A stretch of DNA of 64,000 nucleotides, taken from positions 5,401,465 through 5,465,464 of the forward strand of contig OX459101.1 of assembly GCA_949775045.1 (NCBI GenBank), given 5' to 3'. This stretch comes from Metridium senile (lineage: Eukaryota; Cnidaria; Anthozoa; Actiniaria; Metridiidae). Below are positions 44,001 to 58,100 of the stretch, one piece after another (within the stretch, counting starts at the first letter, position 1; every line of letters begins with the position of its first letter). The notes beneath the pieces are model-generated. The model saw only the letters and a program-made list of their open reading frames with translations, did no database searches and had not been told where the DNA came from. Both the position numbers and the translations under genes were made by a program.

Positions 44001-46562
44001 AAAGCAGTGCATGCCGTCAATATTAAAATTGTTTCAAAATTAGACCAAAGTTATATTTTCTGAAAGCTCTTGCTCACAAAACTCATTTCTGTTCTTTTAA
44101 TTTCATTTACCTTAATGTGTAAGTTATTGAGAATTTAGTGCACTGGGAAATGAAAAATGAGATGGAATGTACAAAGTTTGTTTTCAACTTTGTTTTCCAT
44201 TTCATAACTCTACCAAAAGTGCTTCATCCTTAAATGTCAAATAAGTTGCCATTAAAAACTTATAGAAACTCTTACCTATTTTGACAACAATATACAGTCA
44301 CTGACATTGGAAGTTTGTTGAAAATCATGAACTGGTCTATAAAGTATTTTTGTAAAAAGACCCTGCGAGGAGTCATATTCTAACATTTCCTGCATGGTAC
44401 TATCACACCGGTTAAAAAGATGAAATTTGTTTGCACTTGACCACACCCTGCACTCATTAGGCCAAAAAAGCAGTGCATGCCGTCAATATTAAAATTGTTT
44501 CAAAATTAGACCAAAGTTATATTTTCTGAAAGCTCTTGCTCACAAAACTCATTTCTGTTCTTTTAATTTCATTTACCTTAATGTGTAAGTTATTAAGAAT
44601 TTAGTGCACTGGGAAATGAAAAATGAGATGGAATGTACAAAGTTTGTTTTCAACTTTATTTTCCATTTCATAACTCTACCAAAAGTGCTTCATCCTTAAA
44701 TGTCAAATAAGTTGCCATTAAAAGGTTATAGAAACTCATACCTATTTTGACCAACAATATAAAATGTACATGCAGTCGCTGTGGAAGTTTGTTGAAAATC
44801 ATGAACAGGTCTATAAGGTATTTTTGTAAATAGACACTGCGAGGAGTCATTCTAACATTTCCTGCATGGTACTATCACACCGGTTCAAAAGATGAACTTT
44901 GTTAGCACATTGACCACACCCTGCACTCATTAGGCCAAAAAAGCAGTGCATGCCGTCAATATTAAAATTGTTTCAAAATTAGACCAAAGTTATATTTTCT
45001 GAAAGCTCTTCCTCAAAAAACTCATTTCTGTTCTTTTAATTTCATTAATTTACCTTAATGTGTAAGTTATTGAGAATTTAGTGCACTGGGAAATGAAAAA
45101 TGAGATGGAATGTACAAAGTTGGTTGTGCACTTTTTTTTCCATTTCATAACTCTACCAAAAGTGCTTCATCCTTAGATGTCAAATAAGTTGCCATTAAAA
45201 GCTTATAGAAACTCATACCTATTTTGACCAACAATATAAAATGTACATGCAGTCGCTGTGGAAGTTTGTTGAAAATCATGAACAGGTCTATAAGGTATTT
45301 TTGTAAATAGACACTGCGAGGAGTCATTCTAACATTTCCTGCATGGTACTATCACACCGGTTCAAAAGATGAACTTTGTTAGCACATTGACCACACCCTG
45401 CACTCATTAGGCCAAAAAAGCAGTGCATGCCGTCAATATTAAAATTGTTTCAAAATTAGACCAAAGTTATATTTTCTGAAAGCTCTTGCTCAAAAAACTC
45501 ATTTCTGTTCTTTTAATTTCATTTACCTTAATGTGTAAGTTATTGAGAATTTAGTGCACTGGGAAATGAAAAATGAGATGGAATGTACAAAGTTTGTTTT
45601 CAACTTTGTTTTCCATTTCATAACTCTACCAAAAGTGCTTCATCCTTAAATGTCAAATAAGTTGCCATTAAAAACTTATAGAAACTCTTACCTATTTTGA
45701 CAACAATATACAGTCACTGACATTGGAAGTTTGTTGAAAATCATGAACTGGTCTATAAAGTATTTTTGTAAAAAGACCCTGCGAGGAGTCATATTCTAAC
45801 ATTTCCTGCATGGTACTATCACACCGGTTAAAAAGATGAAATTTGTTTGCACTTGACCACACCCTGCACTCATTAGGCCAAAAAAGCAGTGCATGCCGTC
45901 AATATTAAAATTGTTTCAAAATTAGACCAAAGTTATATTTTCTGAAAGCTCTTGCTCACAAAACTCATTTCTGTTCTTTTAATTTCATTTACCTTAATGT
46001 GTAAGTTATTAAGAATTTAGTGCACTGGGAAATGAAAAATGAGATGGAATGTACAAAGTTTGTTTTCAACTTTATTTTCCATTTCATAACTCTACCAAAA
46101 GTGCTTCATCCTTAAATGTCAAATAAGTTGCCATTAAAAGGTTATAGAAACTCATACCTATTTTGACCAACAATATAAAATGTACATGCAGTCGCTGTGG
46201 AAGTTTGTTGAAAATCATGAACTGGTCTATAAAGTATTTTTGTAAAAAGACCCTGCGAGGAGTCATATTCTAACATTTCCTGCATGGTACTATCACACCG
46301 GTTCAAAAGATGAACTTTGTTAGCACATTGACCACACCCTGCACTCATTAGGCCAAAAAAGCAGTGCATGCCGTCAATATTAAAATTGTTTCAAAATTAG
46401 ACCAAAGTTATATTTTCTGAAAGCTCTTCCTCAAAAAACTCATTTCTGTTCTTTTAATTTCATTAATTTACCTTAATGTGTAAGTTATTGAGAATTTAGT
46501 GCACTGGGAAATGAAAAATGAGATGGAATGTACAAAGTTTGTTTTCAACTTTATTTTCCATT

Positions 46563-46841
46563 TCATAACTCTACCAAAAGTGCTTCATCCTTAAATGTCA
46601 AATAAGTTGCCATTAAAAGCTTATAGAAACTCATACCTATTTTGACCAACAATATACAGTCACTGACATTGGAAGTTTGTTGAAAATCATGAACTGGTCT
46701 ATAAAGTATTTTTGTAAAAAGACCCTGCGAGGAGTCATATTCTAACATTTCCTGCATGGTACTATCACACCGGTTCAAAAGATGAACTTTGTTAGCACAT
46801 TGACCACACCCTGCACTCATTAGGCCAAAAAAGCAGTGCAT
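46563..46841 (-). other. 92-codon minus-strand frame in X-type satellite monomers
   Basis: Begins MHCFFGLMSAGCGQCANK and ends KDEALLVEL. It is uninterrupted only in three monomers (41,839-42,117; 46,563-46,841; 63,068-63,346); elsewhere small indels break or fuse the frame. The minus strand also shows AAAATAG/GTATGAG, a good donor-like site, within the frame. No protein family recognised. Most likely a by-product of the repeat, possibly a relic of an exon in the founder sequence. Confidence 0.3.
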
Positions 46842-49800
46842 GCCGTCAATATTAAAATTGTTTCAAAATTAGACCAAAGTTATATTTTCTGAAAGCTCTT
46901 CCTCAAAAAACTCATTTCTGTTCTTTTAATTTCATTAATTTACCTTAATGTGTAAGTTATTGAGAATTTAGTGCACTGGGAAATGAAAAATGAGATGGAA
47001 TGTACAAAGTTTGTTTTCAACTTTATTTTCCATTTCATAACTCTACCAAAAGTGCTTCATCCTTAAATGTCAAATAAGTTGCCATTAAAAGCTTATAGAA
47101 ACTCATACCTATTTTGACCAACAATATAAAATGTACATGCAGTCACTGTGGAAGTTTGTTGAAAATCATGAACAGGTCTATAAGGTATTTTTGTAAGTAG
47201 ACCCTGCGAGGAGTCATTCTTACATTTCCTGCATGCGGTACTATCACACCGGTTAAAAAGATGAAATTTGTTTGCACTTGACCACACCCTGCACTCATTA
47301 GGCCAAAAAAGCAGTGCATGCCGTCAATATTAAAATTGTTTCAAAATTAGACCAAAGTTATATTTTCTGAAAGCTCTTGCTCACAAAACTCATTTCTGTT
47401 CTTTTAATTTCATTTACCTTAATGTGTAAGTTATTGAGAATTTAGTGCACTGGGAAATGAAAAATGAGATGGAATGTACAAAGTTTGTTTTCAACTTTGT
47501 TTTCCATTTCATAACTCTACCAAAAGTGCTTCATCCTTAAATGTCAAATAAGTTGCCATTAAAAACTTATAGAAACTCTTACCTATTTTGACAACAATAT
47601 ACAGTCACTGACATTGGAAGTTTGTTGAAAATCATGAACTGGTCTATAAAGTATTTTTGTAAAAAGACCCTGCGAGGAGTCATATTCTAACATTTCCTGC
47701 ATGGTACTATCACACCGGTTAAAAAGATGAAATTTGTTTGCACTTGACCACACCCTGCACTCATTAGGCCAAAAAAGCAGTGCATGCCGTCAATATTAAA
47801 ATTGTTTCAAAATTAGACCAAAGTTATATTTTCTGAAAGCTCTTGCTCACAAAACTCATTTCTGTTCTTTTAATTTCATTTACCTTAATGTGTAAGTTAT
47901 TAAGAATTTAGTGCACTGGGAAATGAAAAATGAGATGGAATGTACAAAGTTTGTTTTCAACTTTATTTTCCATTTCATAACTCTACCAAAAGTGCTTCAT
48001 CCTTAAATGTCAAATAAGTTGCCATTAAAAGGTTATAGAAACTCATACCTATTTTGACCAACAATATAAAATGTACATGCAGTCGCTGTGGAAGTTTGTT
48101 GAAAATCATGAACAGGTCTATAAGGTATTTTTGTAAATAGACACTGCGAGGAGTCATTCTAACATTTCCTGCATGGTACTATCACACCGGTTCAAAAGAT
48201 GAACTTTGTTAGCACATTGACCACACCCTGCACTCATTAGGCCAAAAAAGCAGTGCATGCCGTCAATATTAAAATTGTTTCAAAATTAGACCAAAGTTAT
48301 ATTTTCTGAAAGCTCTTGCTCAAAAAACTCATTTCTGTTCTTTTAATTTCATTTACCTTAATGTGTAAGTTATTGAGAATTTAGTGCACTGGGAAATGAA
48401 AAATGAGATGGAATGTACAAAGTTTGTTTTCAACTTTGTTTTCCATTTCATAACTCTACCAAAAGTGCTTCATCCTTAAATGTCAAATAAGTTGCCATTA
48501 AAAACTTATAGAAACTCTTACCTATTTTGACAACAATATACAGTCACTGACATTGGAAGTTTGTTGAAAATCATGAACTGGTCTATAAAGTATTTTTGTA
48601 AAAAGACCCTGCGAGGAGTCATATTCTAACATTTCCTGCATGGTACTATCACACCGGTTAAAAAGATGAAATTTGTTTGCACTTGACCACACCCTGCACT
48701 CATTAGGCCAAAAAAGCAGTGCATGCCGTCAATATTAAAATTGTTTCAAAATTAGACCAAAGTTATATTTTCTGAAAGCTCTTGCTCACAAAACTCATTT
48801 CTGTTCTTTTAATTTCATTTACCTTAATGTGTAAGTTATTGAGAATTTAGTGCACTGGGAAATGAAAAATGAGATGGAATGTACAAAGTTGGTTGTGCAC
48901 TTTTTTTTCCATTTCATAACTCTACCAAAAGTGCTTCATCCTTAGATGTCAAATAAGTTGCCATTAAAAGCTTATAGAAACTCATACCTATTTTGACCAA
49001 CAATATAAAATGTACATGCAGTCGCTGTGGAAGTTTGTTGAAAATCATGAACAGGTCTATAAGGTATTTTTGTAAATAGACACTGCGAGGAGTCATTCTA
49101 ACATTTCCTGCATGGTACTATCACACCGGTTCAAAAGATGAACTTTGTTAGCACATTGACCACACCCTGCACTCATTAGGCCAAAAAAGCAGTGCATGCC
49201 GTCAATATTAAAATTGTTTCAAAATTAGACCAAAGTTATATTTTCTGAAAGCTCTTGCTCAAAAAACTCATTTCTGTTCTTTTAATTTCATTTACCTTAA
49301 TGTGTAAGTTATTGAGAATTTAGTGCACTGGGAAATGAAAAATGAGATGGAATGTACAAAGTTTGTTTTCAACTTTGTTTTCCATTTCATAACTCTACCA
49401 AAAGTGCTTCATCCTTAAATGTCAAATAAGTTGCCATTAAAAACTTATAGAAACTCTTACCTATTTTGACAACAATATACAGTCACTGACATTGGAAGTT
49501 TGTTGAAAATCATGAACTGGTCTATAAAGTATTTTTGTAAAAAGACCCTGCGAGGAGTCATATTCTAACATTTCCTGCATGGTACTATCACACCGGTTAA
49601 AAAGATGAAATTTGTTTGCACTTGACCACACCCTGCACTCATTAGGCCAAAAAAGCAGTGCATGCCGTCAATATTAAAATTGTTTCAAAATTAGACCAAA
49701 GTTATATTTTCTGAAAGCTCTTGCTCACAAAACTCATTTCTGTTCTTTTAATTTCATTTACCTTAATGTGTAAGTTATTAAGAATTTAGTGCACTGGGAA

Positions 49801-52800
49801 ATGAAAAATGAGATGGAATGTACAAAGTTTGTTTTCAACTTTATTTTCCATTTCATAACTCTACCAAAAGTGCTTCATCCTTAAATGTCAAATAAGTTGC
49901 CATTAAAAGGTTATAGAAACTCATACCTATTTTGACCAACAATATAAAATGTACATGCAGTCGCTGTGGAAGTTTGTTGAAAATCATGAACAGGTCTATA
50001 AGGTATTTTTGTAAATAGACACTGCGAGGAGTCATTCTAACATTTCCTGCATGGTACTATCACACCGGTTCAAAAGATGAACTTTGTTAGCACATTGACC
50101 ACACCCTGCACTCATTAGGCCAAAAAAGCAGTGCATGCCGTCAATATTAAAATTGTTTCAAAATTAGACCAAAGTTATATTTTCTGAAAGCTCTTCCTCA
50201 AAAAACTCATTTCTGTTCTTTTAATTTCATTAATTTACCTTAATGTGTAAGTTATTGAGAATTTAGTGCACTGGGAAATGAAAAATGAGATGGAATGTAC
50301 AAAGTTTGTTTTCAACTTTATTTTCCATTTCATAACTCTACCAAAAGTGCTTCATCCTTAAATGTCAAATAAGTTGCCATTAAAAGCTTATAGAAACTCA
50401 TACCTATTTTGACCAACAATATAAAATGTACATGCAGTCACTGTGGAAGTTTGTTGAAAATCATGAACAGGTCTATAAGGTATTTTTGTAAGTAGACCCT
50501 GCGAGGAGTCATTCTTACATTTCCTGCATGCGGTACTATCACACCGGTTAAAAAGATGAAATTTGTTTGCACTTGACCACACCCTGCACTCATTAGGCCA
50601 AAAAAGCAGTGCATGCCGTCAATATTAAAATTGTTTCAAAATTAGACCAAAGTTATATTTTCTGAAAGCTCTTGCTCACAAAACTCATTTCTGTTCTTTT
50701 AATTTCATTTACCTTAATGTGTAAGTTATTGAGAATTTAGTGCACTGGGAAATGAAAAATGAGATGGAATGTACAAAGTTTGTTTTCAACTTTGTTTTCC
50801 ATTTCATAACTCTACCAAAAGTGCTTCATCCTTAAATGTCAAATAAGTTGCCATTAAAAACTTATAGAAACTCTTACCTATTTTGACAACAATATACAGT
50901 CACTGACATTGGAAGTTTGTTGAAAATCATGAACTGGTCTATAAAGTATTTTTGTAAAAAGACCCTGCGAGGAGTCATATTCTAACATTTCCTGCATGGT
51001 ACTATCACACCGGTTAAAAAGATGAAATTTGTTTGCACTTGACCACACCCTGCACTCATTAGGCCAAAAAAGCAGTGCATGCCGTCAATATTAAAATTGT
51101 TTCAAAATTAGACCAAAGTTATATTTTCTGAAAGCTCTTGCTCACAAAACTCATTTCTGTTCTTTTAATTTCATTTACCTTAATGTGTAAGTTATTAAGA
51201 ATTTAGTGCACTGGGAAATGAAAAATGAGATGGAATGTACAAAGTTTGTTTTCAACTTTATTTTCCATTTCATAACTCTACCAAAAGTGCTTCATCCTTA
51301 AATGTCAAATAAGTTGCCATTAAAAGGTTATAGAAACTCATACCTATTTTGACCAACAATATAAAATGTACATGCAGTCGCTGTGGAAGTTTGTTGAAAA
51401 TCATGAACAGGTCTATAAGGTATTTTTGTAAATAGACACTGCGAGGAGTCATTCTAACATTTCCTGCATGGTACTATCACACCGGTTCAAAAGATGAACT
51501 TTGTTAGCACATTGACCACACCCTGCACTCATTAGGCCAAAAAAGCAGTGCATGCCGTCAATATTAAAATTGTTTCAAAATTAGACCAAAGTTATATTTT
51601 CTGAAAGCTCTTCCTCAAAAAACTCATTTCTGTTCTTTTAATTTCATTTACCTTAATGTGTAAGTTATTGAGAATTTAGTGCACTGGGAAATGAAAAATG
51701 AGATGGAATGTACAAAGTTGGTTGTGCACTTTTTTTTCCATTTCATAACTCTACCAAAAGTGCTTCATCCTTAGATGTCAAATAAGTTGCCATTAAAAGC
51801 TTATAGAAACTCATACCTATTTTGACCAACAATATAAAATGTACATGCAGTCGCTGTGGAAGTTTGTTGAAAATCATGAACAGGTCTATAAGGTATTTTT
51901 GTAAATAGACACTGCGAGGAGTCATTCTAACATTTCCTGCATGGTACTATCACACCGGTTCAAAAGATGAACTTTGTTAGCACATTGACCACACCCTGCA
52001 CTCATTAGGCCAAAAAAGCAGTGCATGCCGTCAATATTAAAATTGTTTCAAAATTAGACCAAAGTTATATTTTCTGAAAGCTCTTGCTCAAAAAACTCAT
52101 TTCTGTTCTTTTAATTTCATTTACCTTAATGTGTAAGTTATTGAGAATTTAGTGCACTGGGAAATGAAAAATGAGATGGAATGTACAAAGTTTGTTTTCA
52201 ACTTTGTTTTCCATTTCATAACTCTACCAAAAGTGCTTCATCCTTAAATGTCAAATAAGTTGCCATTAAAAACTTATAGAAACTCTTACCTATTTTGACA
52301 ACAATATACAGTCACTGACATTGGAAGTTTGTTGAAAATCATGAACTGGTCTATAAAGTATTTTTGTAAAAAGACCCTGCGAGGAGTCATATTCTAACAT
52401 TTCCTGCATGGTACTATCACACCGGTTAAAAAGATGAAATTTGTTTGCACTTGACCACACCCTGCACTCATTAGGCCAAAAAAGCAGTGCATGCCGTCAA
52501 TATTAAAATTGTTTCAAAATTAGACCAAAGTTATATTTTCTGAAAGCTCTTGCTCACAAAACTCATTTCTGTTCTTTTAATTTCATTTACCTTAATGTGT
52601 AAGTTATTAAGAATTTAGTGCACTGGGAAATGAAAAATGAGATGGAATGTACAAAGTTTGTTTTCAACTTTATTTTCCATTTCATAACTCTACCAAAAGT
52701 GCTTCATCCTTAAATGTCAAATAAGTTGCCATTAAAAGGTTATAGAAACTCATACCTATTTTGACCAACAATATAAAATGTACATGCAGTCGCTGTGGAA

Positions 52801-53216
52801 GTTTGTTGAAAATCATGAACAGGTCTATAAGGTATTTTTGTAAATAGACACTGCGAGGAGTCATTCTAACATTTCCTGCATGGTACTATCACACCGGTTC
52901 AAAAGATGAACTTTGTTAGCACATTGACCACACCCTGCACTCATTAGGCCAAAAAAGCAGTGCATGCCGTCAATATTAAAATTGTTTCAAAATTAGACCA
53001 AAGTTATATTTTCTGAAAGCTCTTCCTCAAAAAACTCATTTCTGTTCTTTTAATTTCATTAATTTACCTTAATGTGTAAGTTATTGAGAATTTAGTGCAC
53101 TGGGAAATGAAAAATGAGATGGAATGTACAAAGTTTGTTTTCAACTTTATTTTCCATTTCATAACTCTACCAAAAGTGCTTCATCCTTAAATGTCAAATA
53201 AGTTGCCATTAAAAGC

Positions 53217-55105
53217 TTATAGAAACTCATACCTATTTTGACCAACAATATAAAATGTACATGCAGTCACTGTGGAAGTTTGTTGAAAATCATGAACAGG
53301 TCTATAAGGTATTTTTGTAAGTAGACCCTGCGAGGAGTCATTCTTACATTTCCTGCATGCGGTACTATCACACCGGTTAAAAAGATGAAATTTGTTTGCA
53401 CTTGACCACACCCTGCACTCATTAGGCCAAAAAAGCAGTGCATGCCGTCAATATTAAAATTGTTTCAAAATTAGACCAAAGTTATATTTTCTGAAAGCTC
53501 TTGCTCACAAAACTCATTTCTGTTCTTTTAATTTCATTTACCTTAATGTGTAAGTTATTGAGAATTTAGTGCACTGGGAAATGAAAAATGAGATGGAATG
53601 TACAAAGTTTGTTTTCAACTTTGTTTTCCATTTCATAACTCTACCAAAAGTGCTTCATCCTTAAATGTCAAATAAGTTGCCATTAAAAACTTATAGAAAC
53701 TCTTACCTATTTTGACAACAATATACAGTCACTGACATTGGAAGTTTGTTGAAAATCATGAACTGGTCTATAAAGTATTTTTGTAAAAAGACCCTGCGAG
53801 GAGTCATATTCTAACATTTCCTGCATGGTACTATCACACCGGTTAAAAAGATGAAATTTGTTTGCACTTGACCACACCCTGCACTCATTAGGCCAAAAAA
53901 GCAGTGCATGCCGTCAATATTAAAATTGTTTCAAAATTAGACCAAAGTTATATTTTCTGAAAGCTCTTGCTCACAAAACTCATTTCTGTTCTTTTAATTT
54001 CATTTACCTTAATGTGTAAGTTATTAAGAATTTAGTGCACTGGGAAATGAAAAATGAGATGGAATGTACAAAGTTTGTTTTCAACTTTATTTTCCATTTC
54101 ATAACTCTACCAAAAGTGCTTCATCCTTAAATGTCAAATAAGTTGCCATTAAAAGGTTATAGAAACTCATACCTATTTTGACCAACAATATAAAATGTAC
54201 ATGCAGTCGCTGTGGAAGTTTGTTGAAAATCATGAACAGGTCTATAAGGTATTTTTGTAAATAGACACTGCGAGGAGTCATTCTAACATTTCCTGCATGG
54301 TACTATCACACCGGTTCAAAAGATGAAATTTGTTTGCACTTGACCACACCCTGCACTCATTAGGCCAAAAAAGCAGTGCATGCCGTCAATATTAAAATTG
54401 TTTCAAAATTAGACCAAAGTTATATTTTCTGAAAGCTCTTGCTCACAAAACTCATTTCTGTTCTTTTAATTTCATTTACCTTAATGTGTAAGTTATTAAG
54501 AATTTAGTGCACTGGGAAATGAAAAATGAGATGGAATGTACAAAGTTTGTTTTCAACTTTATTTTCCATTTCATAACTCTACCAAAAGTGCTTCATCCTT
54601 AAATGTCAAATAAGTTGCCATTAAAAGGTTATAGAAACTCATACCTATTTTGACCAACAATATAAAATGTACATGCAGTCGCTGTGGAAGTTTGTTGAAA
54701 ATCATGAACAGGTCTATAAGGTATTTTTGTAAATAGACACTGCGAGGAGTCATTCTAACATTTCCTGCATGGTACTATCACACCGGTTCAAAAGATGAAC
54801 TTTGTTAGCACATTGACCACACCCTGCACTCATTAGGCCAAAAAAGCAGTGCATGCCGTCAATATTAAAATTGTTTCAAAATTAGACCAAAGTTATATTT
54901 TCTGAAAGCTCTTCCTCAAAAAACTCATTTCTGTTCTTTTAATTTCATTAATTTACCTTAATGTGTAAGTTATTGAGAATTTAGTGCACTGGGAAATGAA
55001 AAATGAGATGGAATGTACAAAGTTTGTTTTCAACTTTATTTTCCATTTCATAACTCTACCAAAAGTGCTTCATCCTTAAATGTCAAATAAGTTGCCATTA
55101 AAAGC
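53217..55105. repeat. 1,889-bp four-monomer unit (P-Q-R-R) repeated at 56,523-58,411
   Basis: Both blocks contain a chimeric R monomer in which the R half (CACCGGTTCAAAAGATG) is joined to the P/Q half (AAATTTGTTTGCACTTG), at about 54,313 and 57,617. The shared private junction shows that the four-monomer block was copied as one piece, 3,306 bp apart. Confidence 0.75.
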
Positions 55106-58100
55106 TTATAGAAACTCATACCTATTTTGACCAACAATATAAAATGTACATGCAGTCACTGTGGAAGTTTGTTGAAAATCATGAACAGGTCTATAAGGTA
55201 TTTTTGTAAGTAGACCCTGCGAGGAGTCATTCTTACATTTCCTGCATGCGGTACTATCACACCGGTTAAAAAGATGAAATTTGTTTGCACTTGACCACAC
55301 CCTGCACTCATTAGGCCAAAAAAGCAGTGCATGCCGTCAATATTAAAATTGTTTCAAAATTAGACCAAAGTTATATTTTCTGAAAGCTCTTGCTCACAAA
55401 ACTCATTTCTGTTCTTTTAATTTCATTTACCTTAATGTGTAAGTTATTGAGAATTTAGTGCACTGGGAAATGAAAAATGAGATGGAATGTACAAAGTTTG
55501 TTTTCAACTTTGTTTTCCATTTCATAACTCTACCAAAAGTGCTTCATCCTTAAATGTCAAATAAGTTGCCATTAAAAACTTATAGAAACTCTTACCTATT
55601 TTGACAACAATATACAGTCACTGACATTGGAAGTTTGTTGAAAATCATGAACTGGTCTATAAAGTATTTTTGTAAAAAGACCCTGCGAGGAGTCATATTC
55701 TAACATTTCCTGCATGGTACTATCACACCGGTTAAAAAGATGAAATTTGTTTGCACTTGACCACACCCTGCACTCATTAGGCCAAAAAAGCAGTGCATGC
55801 CGTCAATATTAAAATTGTTTCAAAATTAGACCAAAGTTATATTTTCTGAAAGCTCTTGCTCACAAAACTCATTTCTGTTCTTTTAATTTCATTTACCTTA
55901 ATGTGTAAGTTATTAAGAATTTAGTGCACTGGGAAATGAAAAATGAGATGGAATGTACAAAGTTTGTTTTCAACTTTATTTTCCATTTCATAACTCTACC
56001 AAAAGTGCTTCATCCTTAAATGTCAAATAAGTTGCCATTAAAAGGTTATAGAAACTCATACCTATTTTGACCAACAATATAAAATGTACATGCAGTCGCT
56101 GTGGAAGTTTGTTGAAAATCATGAACAGGTCTATAAGGTATTTTTGTAAATAGACACTGCGAGGAGTCATTCTAACATTTCCTGCATGGTACTATCACAC
56201 CGGTTCAAAAGATGAACTTTGTTAGCACATTGACCACACCCTGCACTCATTAGGCCAAAAAAGCAGTGCATGCCGTCAATATTAAAATTGTTTCAAAATT
56301 AGACCAAAGTTATATTTTCTGAAAGCTCTTGCTCAAAAAACTCATTTCTGTTCTTTTAATTTCATTAATTTACCTTAATGTGTAAGTTATTGAGAATTTA
56401 GTGCACTGGGAAATGAAAAATGAGATGGAATGTACAAAGTTTGTTTTCAACTTTATTTTCCATTTCATAACTCTACCAAAAGTGCTTCATCCTTAAATGT
56501 CAAATAAGTTGCCATTAAAAGCTTATAGAAACTCATACCTATTTTGACCAACAATATAAAATGTACATGCAGTCACTGTGGAAGTTTGTTGAAAATCATG
56601 AACAGGTCTATAAGGTATTTTTGTAAGTAGACCCTGCGAGGAGTCATTCTTACATTTCCTGCATGCGGTACTATCACACCGGTTAAAAAGATGAAATTTG
56701 TTTGCACTTGACCACACCCTGCACTCATTAGGCCAAAAAAGCAGTGCATGCCGTCAATATTAAAATTGTTTCAAAATTAGACCAAAGTTATATTTTCTGA
56801 AAGCTCTTGCTCACAAAACTCATTTCTGTTCTTTTAATTTCATTTACCTTAATGTGTAAGTTATTGAGAATTTAGTGCACTGGGAAATGAAAAATGAGAT
56901 GGAATGTACAAAGTTTGTTTTCAACTTTGTTTTCCATTTCATAACTCTACCAAAAGTGCTTCATCCTTAAATGTCAAATAAGTTGCCATTAAAAACTTAT
57001 AGAAACTCTTACCTATTTTGACAACAATATACAGTCACTGACATTGGAAGTTTGTTGAAAATCATGAACTGGTCTATAAAGTATTTTTGTAAAAAGACCC
57101 TGCGAGGAGTCATATTCTAACATTTCCTGCATGGTACTATCACACCGGTTAAAAAGATGAAATTTGTTTGCACTTGACCACACCCTGCACTCATTAGGCC
57201 AAAAAAGCAGTGCATGCCGTCAATATTAAAATTGTTTCAAAATTAGACCAAAGTTATATTTTCTGAAAGCTCTTGCTCACAAAACTCATTTCTGTTCTTT
57301 TAATTTCATTTACCTTAATGTGTAAGTTATTAAGAATTTAGTGCACTGGGAAATGAAAAATGAGATGGAATGTACAAAGTTTGTTTTCAACTTTATTTTC
57401 CATTTCATAACTCTACCAAAAGTGCTTCATCCTTAAATGTCAAATAAGTTGCCATTAAAAGGTTATAGAAACTCATACCTATTTTGACCAACAATATAAA
57501 ATGTACATGCAGTCGCTGTGGAAGTTTGTTGAAAATCATGAACAGGTCTATAAGGTATTTTTGTAAATAGACACTGCGAGGAGTCATTCTAACATTTCCT
57601 GCATGGTACTATCACACCGGTTCAAAAGATGAAATTTGTTTGCACTTGACCACACCCTGCACTCATTAGGCCAAAAAAGCAGTGCATGCCGTCAATATTA
57701 AAATTGTTTCAAAATTAGACCAAAGTTATATTTTCTGAAAGCTCTTGCTCACAAAACTCATTTCTGTTCTTTTAATTTCATTTACCTTAATGTGTAAGTT
57801 ATTAAGAATTTAGTGCACTGGGAAATGAAAAATGAGATGGAATGTACAAAGTTTGTTTTCAACTTTATTTTCCATTTCATAACTCTACCAAAAGTGCTTC
57901 ATCCTTAAATGTCAAATAAGTTGCCATTAAAAGGTTATAGAAACTCATACCTATTTTGACCAACAATATAAAATGTACATGCAGTCGCTGTGGAAGTTTG
58001 TTGAAAATCATGAACAGGTCTATAAGGTATTTTTGTAAATAGACACTGCGAGGAGTCATTCTAACATTTCCTGCATGGTACTATCACACCGGTTCAAAAG